A stretch of DNA of 64,000 nt, taken from the NCBI GenBank assembly GCA_018368345.1, contig JAGZEK010000001.1, forward strand, positions 237,294-301,293, written 5' to 3'. Shown in pieces: positions 9,501-16,620 of the stretch. The notes beneath the pieces are model-generated. The model had not been told where the DNA came from and did no database searches. It saw nothing but the letters and a program-made list of their open reading frames with translations. Position 1 is the first letter of the stretch. Every line of letters begins with the position of its first letter. Made by a program: the position numbers and the translations under genes. Source of the DNA: Collinsella sp. (GTDB lineage: Bacteria > Actinomycetota > Coriobacteriia > Coriobacteriales > Coriobacteriaceae).

Positions 9501-10025
9501 TGGGTTGAGCCGGTGCTCTGCAAGATCGCCAAAGCAGAGGATGGCGAGCACTTTGCATACAGCCGCCCCATCGACGATGTCGCAAGCAACCAGAGCGATG
9601 ATGCCCTTGCCGTAGCGCGCATGCTGGCCTACGGAATCAGCATCGGAACCAAGACGGAGCTGCACAGCATTCGCGAACGGCTCGATCGCCTCCATATCGA
9701 CGCGTCTACAAAGGTCAAGATCCTGCGCACCGTTCAAAACCCACCCGCCGAACCGCGCATGACCAAGCTGGGACCCATAATGAGCACACTGTTTCCCAAC
9801 GTTGCCAAAGCGGTCGAGGACGAACGCGAGTGCAGCGATGAAGCCGAACAATGGACAATGGCGGCGGACGCGGCACTCAGGTCCTCAATCGACCGCGATA
9901 TCGACAGCCGCACCAGGCAGGTCATCATCCAGGGCATCATGACCGATGTCTTGTGTCTGCAAATGCAAGATACCCAAGCATATTCCGATTGGCACAACTG
10001 GAACGAGAATAGCGAGGTGAGCTAA
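6594..10025 (+). CDS. HerA/FtsK-type ATP-binding protein with a Ser/Thr-rich linker
   Basis: This is a 1143-residue protein. An N-terminal domain (1-290) of unknown fold is followed by a low-complexity stretch rich in Ser, Thr, Asn and Gly (about 300-425, many S-T-E-S and G-K-A-V-type repeats) and a helical linker (430-530). The ATPase core has Walker A TGSTGAGKTNT near 632, Walker B LTVLEEAHN near 860 and the downstream IIADQAPG segment near 906. This order of motifs is that of DUF87/HerA-FtsK pumping ATPases, which form hexameric motors on DNA or translocate protein. The stop codon TAA of this gene overlaps the ATG of the toxin gene (TAATGG), so the two are translationally coupled. What it moves is not known. 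Confidence 0.85.
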   Translation: MGIKNAIMRAADKAGNAVATVSVLSSSQLDEVDQKRTAYLSEKPNPADEQAVELTNRLLATAAVELHNAYLPQLRNVYAPIDPSIEYPMGFNADNNIRFMNITKWIVDPNEDSLEKLVNVYDVLSDEECNIALIFNRTSASTEVFLAVVNSDNARDNIDADNFSRRMSDALRGNFPGSEVGPANRGPIPCLDNRRPSSVAAVSNIPAEKNEKFVTQTIEKVLDGIVPGRPSEDYTIVLLATPIHDIESRKLRLAELHSLLTPYASWTTNYTHHQNDSIGSSATIGINAGVSAGRQVGNNQAVAQNYNETDSTNESTSESSNESVTDSSTSTESITDTVTDGRNESSSGGVDLGVSASHTEGSSHSTSTATGTSSSTGKAISNTLGKAVTSGVGKAVSKGASVTSGVSQAVNLGANFGGSFARSSTVTATIGADEGITQTFKNYSIQHALEILELQMKRYDLASALGMWDFCAYVLAEDHNVANNVAHTYLALTQGKESYMSQAAVNLWRGDLGEQSADATAICSYLRDLRHPAFALSPALLDQHPSFSVYPATVDATTALSGKELAYSLNFPKKSVPGLPVIECASFGRNVSTFDGTQPQQGLCIGKVFHMHREERIETFLSKDSLASHTFVTGSTGAGKTNTVCRILDQALDQRVNFLVIEPAKGEYKDVYGAREDVNVFGTNPEFTPLLRINPFSFPSGIHVLEHLDRLVEIFNVCWPMYAAMPAVLKDAVARSYEDCGWDLAASDNPYGADLFPCFADVARNVREILDSSEYDAENKGAYKGSLLTRLNSLTNGLNGMMLSSNEVDATVLFDANTVIDLSRIGSAETKSLLMGLLVLKLQEHRMAEKKGMNQPLRHLTVLEEAHNLLKRSSSSQGSESGDLTGKSVEMISNAIAEMRTYGEGFIIADQAPGLLDMAAIRNTNTKIIHRLPDLSDRELAGRAANLNDQQIVEPARLPKGVAAIYQNDWVEPVLCKIAKAEDGEHFAYSRPIDDVASNQSDDALAVARMLAYGISIGTKTELHSIRERLDRLHIDASTKVKILRTVQNPPAEPRMTKLGPIMSTLFPNVAKAVEDERECSDEAEQWTMAADAALRSSIDRDIDSRTRQVIIQGIMTDVLCLQMQDTQAYSDWHNWNENSEVS

Positions 10026-10714
10026 TGGAGTTCAAGCAAATGAAAGGCGGCGTGGCCAAGCTAGGCGATAAACTTGGGTTCAATCCTGATAAACTCATTG
10101 GCCCCGAATCAAAGGAAACCAAGGCAGAGGTTAAAAATGCCGGCCGTAACGAATCCATCGATCCCGACAAATTGATTAGACCCTCGGTGGAATCGTGCGA
10201 TTATCCTTCGAGCTATAAGGAGAGGCTGGACCGTACACCGAGCATCGAGAATCCAAACGGAAAATGGTCGGGTGACCGAGGGGAATCGATGTTTATTCCC
10301 ACAGCCGATAGGGTCCGCGAGATTCTTCGAAACAAAGGTCTTGAGGGCATCAATTACAAGGATGGAATTCCTGACTTCAACCCTATCTCTGAAGCGAAAG
10401 TAACCATACAAGGCATGAGCCAGCATAGGCTTTCGCAGATGGGCGAGAACGGCGAACGCATTGTCGGCAACTATGAAAAGGCAGACACTGAATGCGCAAA
10501 AGCTTGGAACCTTGAGCAACGCGATGGCAAAGATGATTGGACGCACCAGGATGTCAAGAAATGGCGCGAGGCAAATGAGTACACCTGGCACGAACACAAT
10601 GATAAGAAGACGTGCTCTCTTGTTCCGACCGAAGTTCACAAGGTGTGCAGCCATCTCGGCGGCGTAAGCGAAATCAAAAACATACTGAATCAGATTGGCG
10701 GCTTCGATGACTAA
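10025..10714 (+). CDS. HNH-type nuclease toxin
   Basis: This is a 229-residue protein. The C-terminal domain has the pattern of polymorphic-toxin HNH/endonuclease VII-fold nucleases: GKWSGDRGESMFIP, GINYKDGIPDF, then YTWHEHNDKKTCSLVPTEVH and HLGG with the expected His residues near 189, 191, 205 and 210. The same order is seen in C-terminal domains of LXG- and WHH/LHH-class toxins. The N terminus is short and lacks an LXG, PAAR or RHS delivery domain. Instead it carries two copies of an (N/D)PDKLI(G/R)P motif at residues 20-27 and 46-53. Translation is coupled to the ATPase gene upstream and to the immunity gene downstream. Role as a DNase is inferred from the family. Confidence 0.85.
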   Translation: MEFKQMKGGVAKLGDKLGFNPDKLIGPESKETKAEVKNAGRNESIDPDKLIRPSVESCDYPSSYKERLDRTPSIENPNGKWSGDRGESMFIPTADRVREILRNKGLEGINYKDGIPDFNPISEAKVTIQGMSQHRLSQMGENGERIVGNYEKADTECAKAWNLEQRDGKDDWTHQDVKKWREANEYTWHEHNDKKTCSLVPTEVHKVCSHLGGVSEIKNILNQIGGFDD

Positions 10715-11075
10715 CGGCATGAATCTGTGGGGCAGGGATTTCTCGCTCCCCGTCTATTACGAGTGTGACTCGGACCAAGGCGTCCTCGACATTCAAAAGG
10801 AAGCAAAGGGCGCCCTGCTTGCAAGCTGGGATACCGTTGAGGACAGCAAGGAAGCGATCGAAGATTATTGTCTCGAAAGAGACGGCGATCAGATCGAGGG
10901 CCCCATTACAAACATCTTTAGATACGTTATTCCGACCAGTATCGTGGTACTTCGGAGCGATGATGCTCGCAAAGCAGCGCTCATGTGCAACTATCGCTTT
11001 GACCCCGAACACGGACTTGCTGCGGTATTTGAGAACGAGCAACTTACGGCTGTCGTCCCCCAAGACGAGCTCTAG
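10707..11075 (+). CDS. Putative immunity protein for the HNH toxin
   Basis: This is a 122-residue acidic protein beginning MTNGMNLWGRDFSLP. A TTG at 10695 is open further upstream, but the ATG at 10707 sits in ATGACTAA and overlaps the toxin stop codon, the usual arrangement for a toxin-immunity pair. The C-terminal FDPEHGLAAVFENEQ segment with a following V-P-Q-D resembles DUF6985-type proteins, which are often found beside toxins; this comparison is from memory. No signal peptide or membrane segment is visible, which fits a cytosolic inhibitor of a nuclease. A strong terminator follows 24 bases downstream and ends the operon. Confidence 0.8.
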   Translation: MTNGMNLWGRDFSLPVYYECDSDQGVLDIQKEAKGALLASWDTVEDSKEAIEDYCLERDGDQIEGPITNIFRYVIPTSIVVLRSDDARKAALMCNYRFDPEHGLAAVFENEQLTAVVPQDEL

Positions 11076-11098
11076 GTCGATCATACGCAGACACAAAA

Positions 11099-11141
11099 CC
11101 GAGGCCACTCCAGCACACACCGGAGCGGCCTCGGCCTCTTT
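11099..11141 (+). terminator. Intrinsic terminator of the toxin operon
   Basis: CCGAGGCC-A-CTCC pairs with GGAG-C-GGCCTCGG around an 11-base loop, followed by CCTCTTTT. It lies directly after the immunity gene. Confidence 0.88.
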
Positions 11142-11157
11142 TACGTATGCTCAGCGA

Positions 11158-11175
11158 GGTAGCTAAAAAAGCCCC
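11158..11175. repeat. Left half of a type D repeat, split by IS110
   Basis: GGTAGCTAAAAAAGCCCC matches the left half of the uninterrupted type D repeat at 55853-55879 (AGTAGCTAAATAAGCCCC). The other half, CGTCCCAAATTAGCTACC, resumes at 12707-12724 beyond the IS110 element. This fixes the element's insertion point to within a base. Confidence 0.85.
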
Positions 11176-11185
11176 ATTACAGTTT

Positions 11186-11211
11186 GAGTCGTCCGAAAGG
11201 GCGGCTCTTTT
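11186..11211 (+). terminator. Hairpin with T-tract just inside the IS110 left end
   Basis: GAGTCGTCC pairs with GGGCGGCTC (three G-T wobbles) across a GAAA loop and is followed by TTTT. Its place suggests insulation of the element from read-through of the upstream operon. Confidence 0.6.
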
Positions 11212-11219
11212 CCGTTGCA

Positions 11220-11410
11220 TGGCTATACGATTGAGCCGTACCGGTGGTCGCTGGCCGACCGCCCCGGACGGCCGTCAGCCCCTGCCCCGTAGAGGGCCCG
11301 GGACGTGTTGCCGCCGGGGCGGGAGGTGCCGCGGGGAACGACTGAATAGAGATGTGCCGGGCCCGGACCGGGCCACGGCCGGGTAATGTGGGTGTTCGCC
11401 TCCGCGGCTT
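11220..11410 (+). ncRNA. Candidate IS110 bridge RNA
   Basis: Two modules of stem, asymmetric internal loop and inner hairpin can be drawn by hand. Target module: outer stem 11259-11272 with 11310-11322, inner hairpin GCCC/GGGC at 11284-11297. Its left loop strand holds AGCCCC (11277-11282), identical to the left target; its right strand holds GGGACG (11300-11305), the reverse complement of the right target CGTCCC. Donor module: outer stem 11328-11339 with 11394-11408, inner hairpin 11357-11378. Its left strand holds ATAGAGA (11346-11352), identical to the element's right end at 12698-12704; its right strand holds GTAATG (11383-11388), the reverse complement of CATTAC at 11175-11180. The order and polarity are those described for the IS621 bridge RNA. 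Confidence 0.82.
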
Positions 11411-11438
11411 ACGGCCGGCTCAAGGGAGAGGATACACC

Positions 11439-12605
11439 ATGCCTGCTGAAGAGATGTCCGTGGCCTACCTTGGGATCGACGTCGGGAAGAGCTCGCACAG
11501 CGCGTGCGCGCTCGATGTGGGAGGGCGCGTCGCCTTCAGGGCCGAGCTGGCCAACAGGCCCGACGACATCGACCGGCTGCTCGAGCGTGCCGGCTCCGGC
11601 GCGCTGGTCGTCGTCGACCAGAAGCGAAACATCGGCGCGCTGGTCCTCGCGCGCGCCCATGTGCACGGGAACCCCTGCGCCTACCTGCCCGGATATGCCG
11701 AGAAGCAGGCCCGCGGGATGTTCCCCGGCATCGCTAAGACCGACGCCATCGACGCCGAGGTAATCGCGCGCACCGCGCTCGGCGTGCCCCGCGCCCTCAG
11801 GCCGGCGCCCGAGGAGCCCGAGGGGACCGCCTCGCTGCGGATCCTGTCGTCGCAGCGCGAGTTCGCGTCGTCCGCCAGGACCCGCGCGAAGAACAGGCTC
11901 CGCGCGACCCTGCTCGAGGCCGATCCCGCGCTCGAGGGCGCGGTCGACCCGTCTAGCCGATGGCAGGTGTCGATGCTGGCCAAGTTCGGCGGGGCCGCCG
12001 GGTGCTCCGCCGCCGGCTGGCGCAGGTTCTCGAGCGCCGCCAGGCGCGCGGGCGCCCCCGTGGCGGGGGCCAGGAGGCTCTGGGAGGCGCTGCTGGCCTC
12101 GTCGCGCTCGGGAAGGCGCCTGCCGGCCGGCGAGGACGTCGCGGTCCGGATACTCGCCCGGGAGATAGCCTCCCTCGACGCTGACATCGAGGAGCTCGAC
12201 TCGCTCGTGGCCGACTCGCTGGCGGGCGACGAGGTCTACGAGTGCCTCCTCACGGTGCCCGGGATCGGCCCCAAGACCGCCGCGGCGCTGGTGACGTCGA
12301 TCGACATATCCGCGTTCAGGGGACACGACGAGCTCGCGAGCTACTGCGGCGTGGCGCCGCGCGACAGGCGCTCCGGGAGCAGCATCAGGTCGACGTCGCC
12401 GCAGCACGGCGGGAACAGGCAGCTCAAGAACCTGCTCATATTCAGCTGCAACTCCCTCATCGGCACGGACAACAGGTTCGGGAGGTACTACGAGGAGTGC
12501 AGGGCGAGGGGGATGAGGCACAGCAAGGCGCTGAAGGCGGTCGCGAGGAAGAGGCTCAAGGTCATCTACGCGATCATGCGCGACGCCGTCCCGTACGCGG
12601 CCTAG
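11439..12605 (+). CDS. IS110-family transposase (recombinase)
   Basis: This is a 388-residue protein. The N-terminal RuvC-like DEDD domain begins with YLGIDVGKSSH and includes the KTDAIDAEVIART motif. The C-terminal Tnp domain has the helix-hairpin-helix-like LLTVPGIGPKTAAALV followed by SYCGVAPRDRRSGSS and a GGNRQLKNLL segment with its catalytic serine region. The ATG at 11439 is chosen because GGGAGAGGA lies in front of it and an earlier in-frame ATG at 11352 would put the start inside the structured non-coding end. In this family the enzyme recombines the circular element with a target chosen by the bridge RNA. Confidence 0.92.
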   Translation: MPAEEMSVAYLGIDVGKSSHSACALDVGGRVAFRAELANRPDDIDRLLERAGSGALVVVDQKRNIGALVLARAHVHGNPCAYLPGYAEKQARGMFPGIAKTDAIDAEVIARTALGVPRALRPAPEEPEGTASLRILSSQREFASSARTRAKNRLRATLLEADPALEGAVDPSSRWQVSMLAKFGGAAGCSAAGWRRFSSAARRAGAPVAGARRLWEALLASSRSGRRLPAGEDVAVRILAREIASLDADIEELDSLVADSLAGDEVYECLLTVPGIGPKTAAALVTSIDISAFRGHDELASYCGVAPRDRRSGSSIRSTSPQHGGNRQLKNLLIFSCNSLIGTDNRFGRYYEECRARGMRHSKALKAVARKRLKVIYAIMRDAVPYAA

Positions 12606-12706
12606 CGGGCGGCGAGGTCAACCGAAGAGGAGGCGGGGGCGCAAGGCGCCCGGATGCGTCGTGCCGAAATGTCGCGAAGCGCGCGGTTGACAAAACTATA
12701 GAGACA

Positions 12707-12724
12707 CGTCCCAAATTAGCTACC
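12707..12724. repeat. Right half of the type D repeat split by IS110
   Basis: CGTCCCAAATTAGCTACC continues the type D repeat interrupted at 11175. The identical run appears at 49511-49528 in an uninterrupted copy. Confidence 0.85.
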
Positions 12725-12737
12725 CCAGTCCCTTTCT

Positions 12738-12805
12738 AAGTTGCGGTGAAATGCGGACTGTTTGCCGGGTTTATTGGGCCCAGCAGTCCGTATTTCACCG
12801 CAACT
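12738..12805. repeat. Dispersed palindrome, type C, copy 2
   Basis: Left arm AAGTTGCGGTGAAATGCGGACTG (12738-12760) pairs with the right arm 12783-12805. Compared with copy 1 the outer arm is conserved and the inner arm is changed on both sides. It lies just beyond the stop codon of the MFS gene. Confidence 0.9.
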
Positions 12806-12820
12806 GATGAGGGGACGTGG

Positions 12821-14017
12821 TTAGGCGACAGGCTTTGCGCGACGAATGGCCGGGAACATCACCGTGATAGCGAGGATGACGCCCACGGCAGCGATCGCAC
12901 CGCCCGCGTAGCCGATCAAGGCGATACCGGGACCCGAAACCACGGCTCCGCCGATCGCGGTACCCGTGCCGATACCGAGGTTGAACAGGCCCGAGAAGAT
13001 CGACATGGCGACGGCCGACGAATCCGCCGGCGTGTACTTGATGAGCTCGGCCTGAAACGCCACGTTAAAGGCCGTGGCGCAGCAACCCCACAGTGCGCAG
13101 ACGGCAAGCACCGCCACGAGCGACGATGCGGCCGGACCCATAAGCAGCAGAGCCACCGGCACGCCGGAGAGCGTGATAGCCAAGAACGGGAAGCGATGCC
13201 CATCGAACAGGCGGCCAAACAGCCAGCTTCCGAGCAGACCAGAGCAGCCAAACGCCGTCAGCGTCATGGTGATGGCGCCCGCATCGACATGCGCGACCTG
13301 CGCCAGGAAGGGCTCGATATAGCTGTAGCTTGCGTAATAGCCGGTCGCCATAAAGACCGTGACCGCGTAGAGCGCGATCAGGAACGGGTTCTTGAGCAGC
13401 TCGGGCAGCTGTTTGAGCGTAAAGCGCTCGCCCGCCGGCATGGTTGGAAACACGGTCGCCTGGTAGACGACCGCGACAGCAGACAGCGCTCCGACCACGG
13501 CAAACGTCATACGCCAGCCCACGGCCAGGCCAATGGCGCGACCGAGGGGCAGGCCAAAGATCTGCGCGATGGACGAGCCCGTAGCGATCATGCTGATGGC
13601 GAGCGCGCCGTGGCGAGTGTCAACCAAGCGCGAGGCCATAATCGAGGCGACCGACCAGAACACGGCATGTGCGCAAGCGACCACCAGGCGCGCGCAGACC
13701 AGGATGGGATAAGTCGGCGCCACAGCGGACAGAAACTGGCCCAGCGAAAACACGACCAAAACGCCCAGCAACATCCGCTTGAACTCAAAACGCGAGGCAA
13801 ACACCATGAGCGGCAGTGACAGCAGCATGACACCCCAAGCATAAACCGAGATCATGATGCCCGCCTGGGCCTCGGTGAGCGAGAACGACGCGGCGATATC
13901 AGTCAAAAGGCCGATGGGCATAAACTCCGACGTGTTGAACACGAATGCACAGCAGGTGAGCCCGACGAGCGGGAGCCACTGCCTGAGCGTGATGCCGTCT
14001 TGCCTTGCCTGACTCAT
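12821..14017 (-). CDS. MFS efflux transporter (SotB/YdhP-like)
   Basis: This is a 398-residue membrane protein with about twelve hydrophobic segments. Typical drug/sugar:proton antiporter motifs are present: EFMPIGLL in the first helix, and the region around SRFEFKRMLLG between helices 2 and 3. The family exports arabinose-like sugars, nucleosides or drugs. The ATG at 14017 (MSQARQ) is preferred to a TTG at 14032 because GGAG lies nine bases in front of the ATG. The last residues are duplicated as a remnant at 3823-3882, on the other side of the toxin island. Confidence 0.85.
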   Translation of the reverse strand: MSQARQDGITLRQWLPLVGLTCCAFVFNTSEFMPIGLLTDIAASFSLTEAQAGIMISVYAWGVMLLSLPLMVFASRFEFKRMLLGVLVVFSLGQFLSAVAPTYPILVCARLVVACAHAVFWSVASIMASRLVDTRHGALAISMIATGSSIAQIFGLPLGRAIGLAVGWRMTFAVVGALSAVAVVYQATVFPTMPAGERFTLKQLPELLKNPFLIALYAVTVFMATGYYASYSYIEPFLAQVAHVDAGAITMTLTAFGCSGLLGSWLFGRLFDGHRFPFLAITLSGVPVALLLMGPAASSLVAVLAVCALWGCCATAFNVAFQAELIKYTPADSSAVAMSIFSGLFNLGIGTGTAIGGAVVSGPGIALIGYAGGAIAAVGVILAITVMFPAIRRAKPVA

Positions 14018-14061
14018 ATATAACGTCTCCAATCATTTTGAGCGGAGGCGATTATATAGCA

Positions 14062-14097
14062 ACGGCCCCGCATCCGTCAGCAACAGATGCGGGGCCG
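14062..14097 (-). terminator. Terminator after the FeoAB gene
   Basis: CGGCCCCGCAT pairs with ATGCGGGGCCG across a 12-base loop. It lies 42 bases beyond the FeoAB stop codon and before the MFS start. Confidence 0.75.
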
Positions 14098-14138
14098 AAA
14101 ACAATTCGATACACAGAGGCTGCGCCGTCAATAAAAAA

Positions 14139-16499
14139 CTAAGCCAACCCCAGCAATATGCCCGCCGAATGCACGACAAACGCCACGATCCAGGCGACCG
14201 TCACTTGAAACGCGAACACGGCAACGGCGTAGCGCGCGCCCAGCTCGCTCTTGACGGCGCCGATGGCTGCCACACAGGGCGGGTACAGCAGCGTAAAGGC
14301 CAGGAACACATAGGCAGTGAACGGCGAAAACATGGTCGACAGTGCCGCGGGCGAGGTCGCGCCCAAAAGCACCGTGAGCGTCGAGATGACGCTCTCCTTG
14401 GCAATGAGTCCGGTGACGAGCGCCGTCGACGCACGCCAGTCGCCAAAACCGAGTGGGGCCAACACCGGCGCGATGATGCTACCCAGACCGGCAAGCAGAC
14501 TCTGCGACTGATCGGCGACCACATTAAAGCGGATATCGAACGTCTGGAGGAACCAGATGACCACGGTGGCGGCAAAGATAATGGTAAAGGCCTTGGTAAT
14601 AAAGTCCTTGGCCTTATCCCATGCCAGCATCACCGTCGTCTTGACGCTCGGCAGGCGGTAATTGGGAAGCTCCATGATAAACGGCACCGGGTCGCCCTTA
14701 AATGCCGTGCGGTTGAGCACCAGGGCGGCAATGCAGCCGACCACGATACCAATCAGATAGAGCGAGACCATGGCGGGAACTGTCGCCTGCGGGAAGAATG
14801 CCCCGCACAGCAGACCGTAGACCGGCAACTTGGCCGAACAGCTCATGAACGGCGTGAGCATGACCGTCATCTTGCGGTCGTGCTCGGATGGGAGCGTACG
14901 GGTCGACATGATAGCCGGCACGGTGCAGCCAAAACCGACGAGCATAGGCACGAAGCTGCGGCCCGACAGGCCAAAGCGACGCAGCACCTTATCCATGACA
15001 AAGGCCACGCGCGCCATGTAGCCGGAGTCTTCCAGAATGGAGAGGAACAAAAAGAGCACGACGATAATCGGCAGGAAGGTCAGCACGCTGCCCACGCCCG
15101 TAAGCACGCCGTCGACAGCCAGCGAGCGCACCACGTCGTTGGTGCCGAACGCCTTGAGGCCCGCATCGGCCGAGGCGATGATGGCAGCGATGCCGTCCTC
15201 CATAAGTCCCTGCAACGCCGCGCCGATCACGCCAAACGTCAGCCAAAAGACGAGACCCATGATCACCAGGAACGCTGGAATGGCCGTGTAGCGACCCGTC
15301 AGGATGCGGTCGATCTTGACGGAACGCACGTGCTCGCGGCTCTCGTGCGGCTTGACGACGCAGCGCCCACACACGTCGCCGATAAAGCCGAAGCGCATGT
15401 CAGCCAGTGCAGATAGACGGTCGGTACCGGCCTCACCCTCCATCTGGGCAATGATGTGCTCGATGGCGTCAAGTTCGTTACGGTCCAGATGAAGCGCCTC
15501 GGTCACCAGCTCGTCGCCCTCAACCAGCTTGGTCGCCGCAAAACGCACCGGGATATGCGCCGTCGCGGCATGGTCCTCGATAAGGTTGGCGATGCCGTGA
15601 ATGCAGCGATGCAGCGCGCCGCCGTCTGGACCATCGGGCGCGCAGAAGTCCAGGCGGCCGGGGCGCTCGCGGAACCGCGCCACGTGCAAGGCATGATCCA
15701 CCAGCTCGCCGATACCCTCGTTGCGGGCAGCGCTAATGGGGACAACAGGCACGCCCAACAGGCTCTCGAGCAGGTTGACGTCTACGGCGCCACCGTTGGC
15801 GGTCACCTCGTCCATCATGTTGAGCGCGATGACCATGGGGCGATCGAGCTCCATAAGCTGCAGCGTCAGGTACAGATTGCGCTCGATGTTGGTGGCGTCG
15901 ATGATATCGATGATGGCATCGGGATGCTCGTCAAGGATAAACTGGCGGCTCACAATCTCCTCGCCCGTGTACGGCGACAGGGAGTAAATGCCGGGCAGGT
16001 CGGTAACGCTCGCCTCGGGGTGGTTACGGATAGTGCCGTCCTTGCGGTCGACCGTCACGCCGGGAAAGTTACCGACGTGCTGGTTGGAGCCCGTCAGCTG
16101 GTTGAACAGCGTGGTCTTACCGCAGTTTTGGTTGCCGGCGAGGGCAAAGTGCAGCGGTGCGTCCTCGGGCACGGCCGTTTTTGCCGCACGGGGCGAATAC
16201 GTCCCCTCGCCGAGTGCCGGATGCTCCGTCGTGCCGATTGCAGCGTTAGCGCGCGGACCCATATCGGTATCGTGAATGCCCACGAGCTCAATGCGGGCGG
16301 CATCGTCCTTGCGCAGTGTCAACTCGTAGCCACGCAGACGGATCTCGAGCGGATCTCCCATAGGGGCGTATTTCATCATGGTGACTTCGGTGCCCGGCGT
16401 TAGGCCCATGTCCAAAATATGCTGTCGGAGCGCCTGATCATCGGATGTCACCGATGCGACAACGGCGTCCTTTCCAATCTCGAGTGTATCGAGCTTCAC
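14139..16499 (-). CDS. feoB: Ferrous iron transporter, FeoA-FeoB fusion
   Basis: This is a 786-residue protein. Residues 1-75 are a FeoA-type SH3 domain (ILDMGLTPGTEV, IRLRGYELTLRK). A linker leads into the FeoB G-protein domain with G1 LAGNQNCGKTT near 124, G2 GVTV, G3 DLPG, G4 NMMD and G5 ISAARNEG. The membrane part carries the Gate motifs, including LPSEHDRK and GFGCTVPAIMSTR. The protein imports Fe2+ across the cytoplasmic membrane. In many bacteria FeoA is a separate protein; here it is fused in front of FeoB, a form known in some anaerobes. No FeoC is seen nearby. Confidence 0.93.
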   Translation of the reverse strand: MKLDTLEIGKDAVVASVTSDDQALRQHILDMGLTPGTEVTMMKYAPMGDPLEIRLRGYELTLRKDDAARIELVGIHDTDMGPRANAAIGTTEHPALGEGTYSPRAAKTAVPEDAPLHFALAGNQNCGKTTLFNQLTGSNQHVGNFPGVTVDRKDGTIRNHPEASVTDLPGIYSLSPYTGEEIVSRQFILDEHPDAIIDIIDATNIERNLYLTLQLMELDRPMVIALNMMDEVTANGGAVDVNLLESLLGVPVVPISAARNEGIGELVDHALHVARFRERPGRLDFCAPDGPDGGALHRCIHGIANLIEDHAATAHIPVRFAATKLVEGDELVTEALHLDRNELDAIEHIIAQMEGEAGTDRLSALADMRFGFIGDVCGRCVVKPHESREHVRSVKIDRILTGRYTAIPAFLVIMGLVFWLTFGVIGAALQGLMEDGIAAIIASADAGLKAFGTNDVVRSLAVDGVLTGVGSVLTFLPIIVVLFLFLSILEDSGYMARVAFVMDKVLRRFGLSGRSFVPMLVGFGCTVPAIMSTRTLPSEHDRKMTVMLTPFMSCSAKLPVYGLLCGAFFPQATVPAMVSLYLIGIVVGCIAALVLNRTAFKGDPVPFIMELPNYRLPSVKTTVMLAWDKAKDFITKAFTIIFAATVVIWFLQTFDIRFNVVADQSQSLLAGLGSIIAPVLAPLGFGDWRASTALVTGLIAKESVISTLTVLLGATSPAALSTMFSPFTAYVFLAFTLLYPPCVAAIGAVKSELGARYAVAVFAFQVTVAWIVAFVVHSAGILLGLA

Positions 16500-16620
16500 G
16501 CGCTCATCCTTTCGTTAGACGCGGTTAACCGTTTACCGGGGCTAACCAACTCGTAACGACAAATGATAGCGCTCTGAACTATTTTATAAAGTCAAATACC
16601 GATGTTTACCTGCGCAAACT

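Larger units (their letters stand above)
11175..12707 (+). mobile_element. IS110-family insertion sequence (about 1.53 kb)
   Basis: The boundaries come from the interrupted type D repeat: AAGCCCC on the left and GTCCCAAAT on the right, with one shared C. There are no terminal inverted repeats and no extra target duplication, as expected for IS110. It contains a 263-bp non-coding left end, the DEDD-type transposase gene and a 102-bp right end. Base composition is far richer in G+C than the toxin operon beside it. A perfect-with-wobble hairpin plus TTTT at 11186-11211 stands just inside the left end and may block transcription entering from the host side. Confidence 0.85.

Noticed and set aside
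11352..11438. Upstream ATG start for the IS110 transposase
   Set aside because: It falls inside the structured non-coding RNA region and has no ribosome site; the ATG at 11439 does.
4002..12707. Integrative conjugative element or prophage
   Set aside because: No integrase, relaxase, coupling protein, capsid or replication gene is present; the only mobile gene is the IS110 transposase, whose ends exclude the toxin operon.
12242..12739. Second plus-strand frame overlapping the transposase 3' end
   Set aside because: Arg/Gly-rich alternative frame of a very GC-rich gene without motif support.
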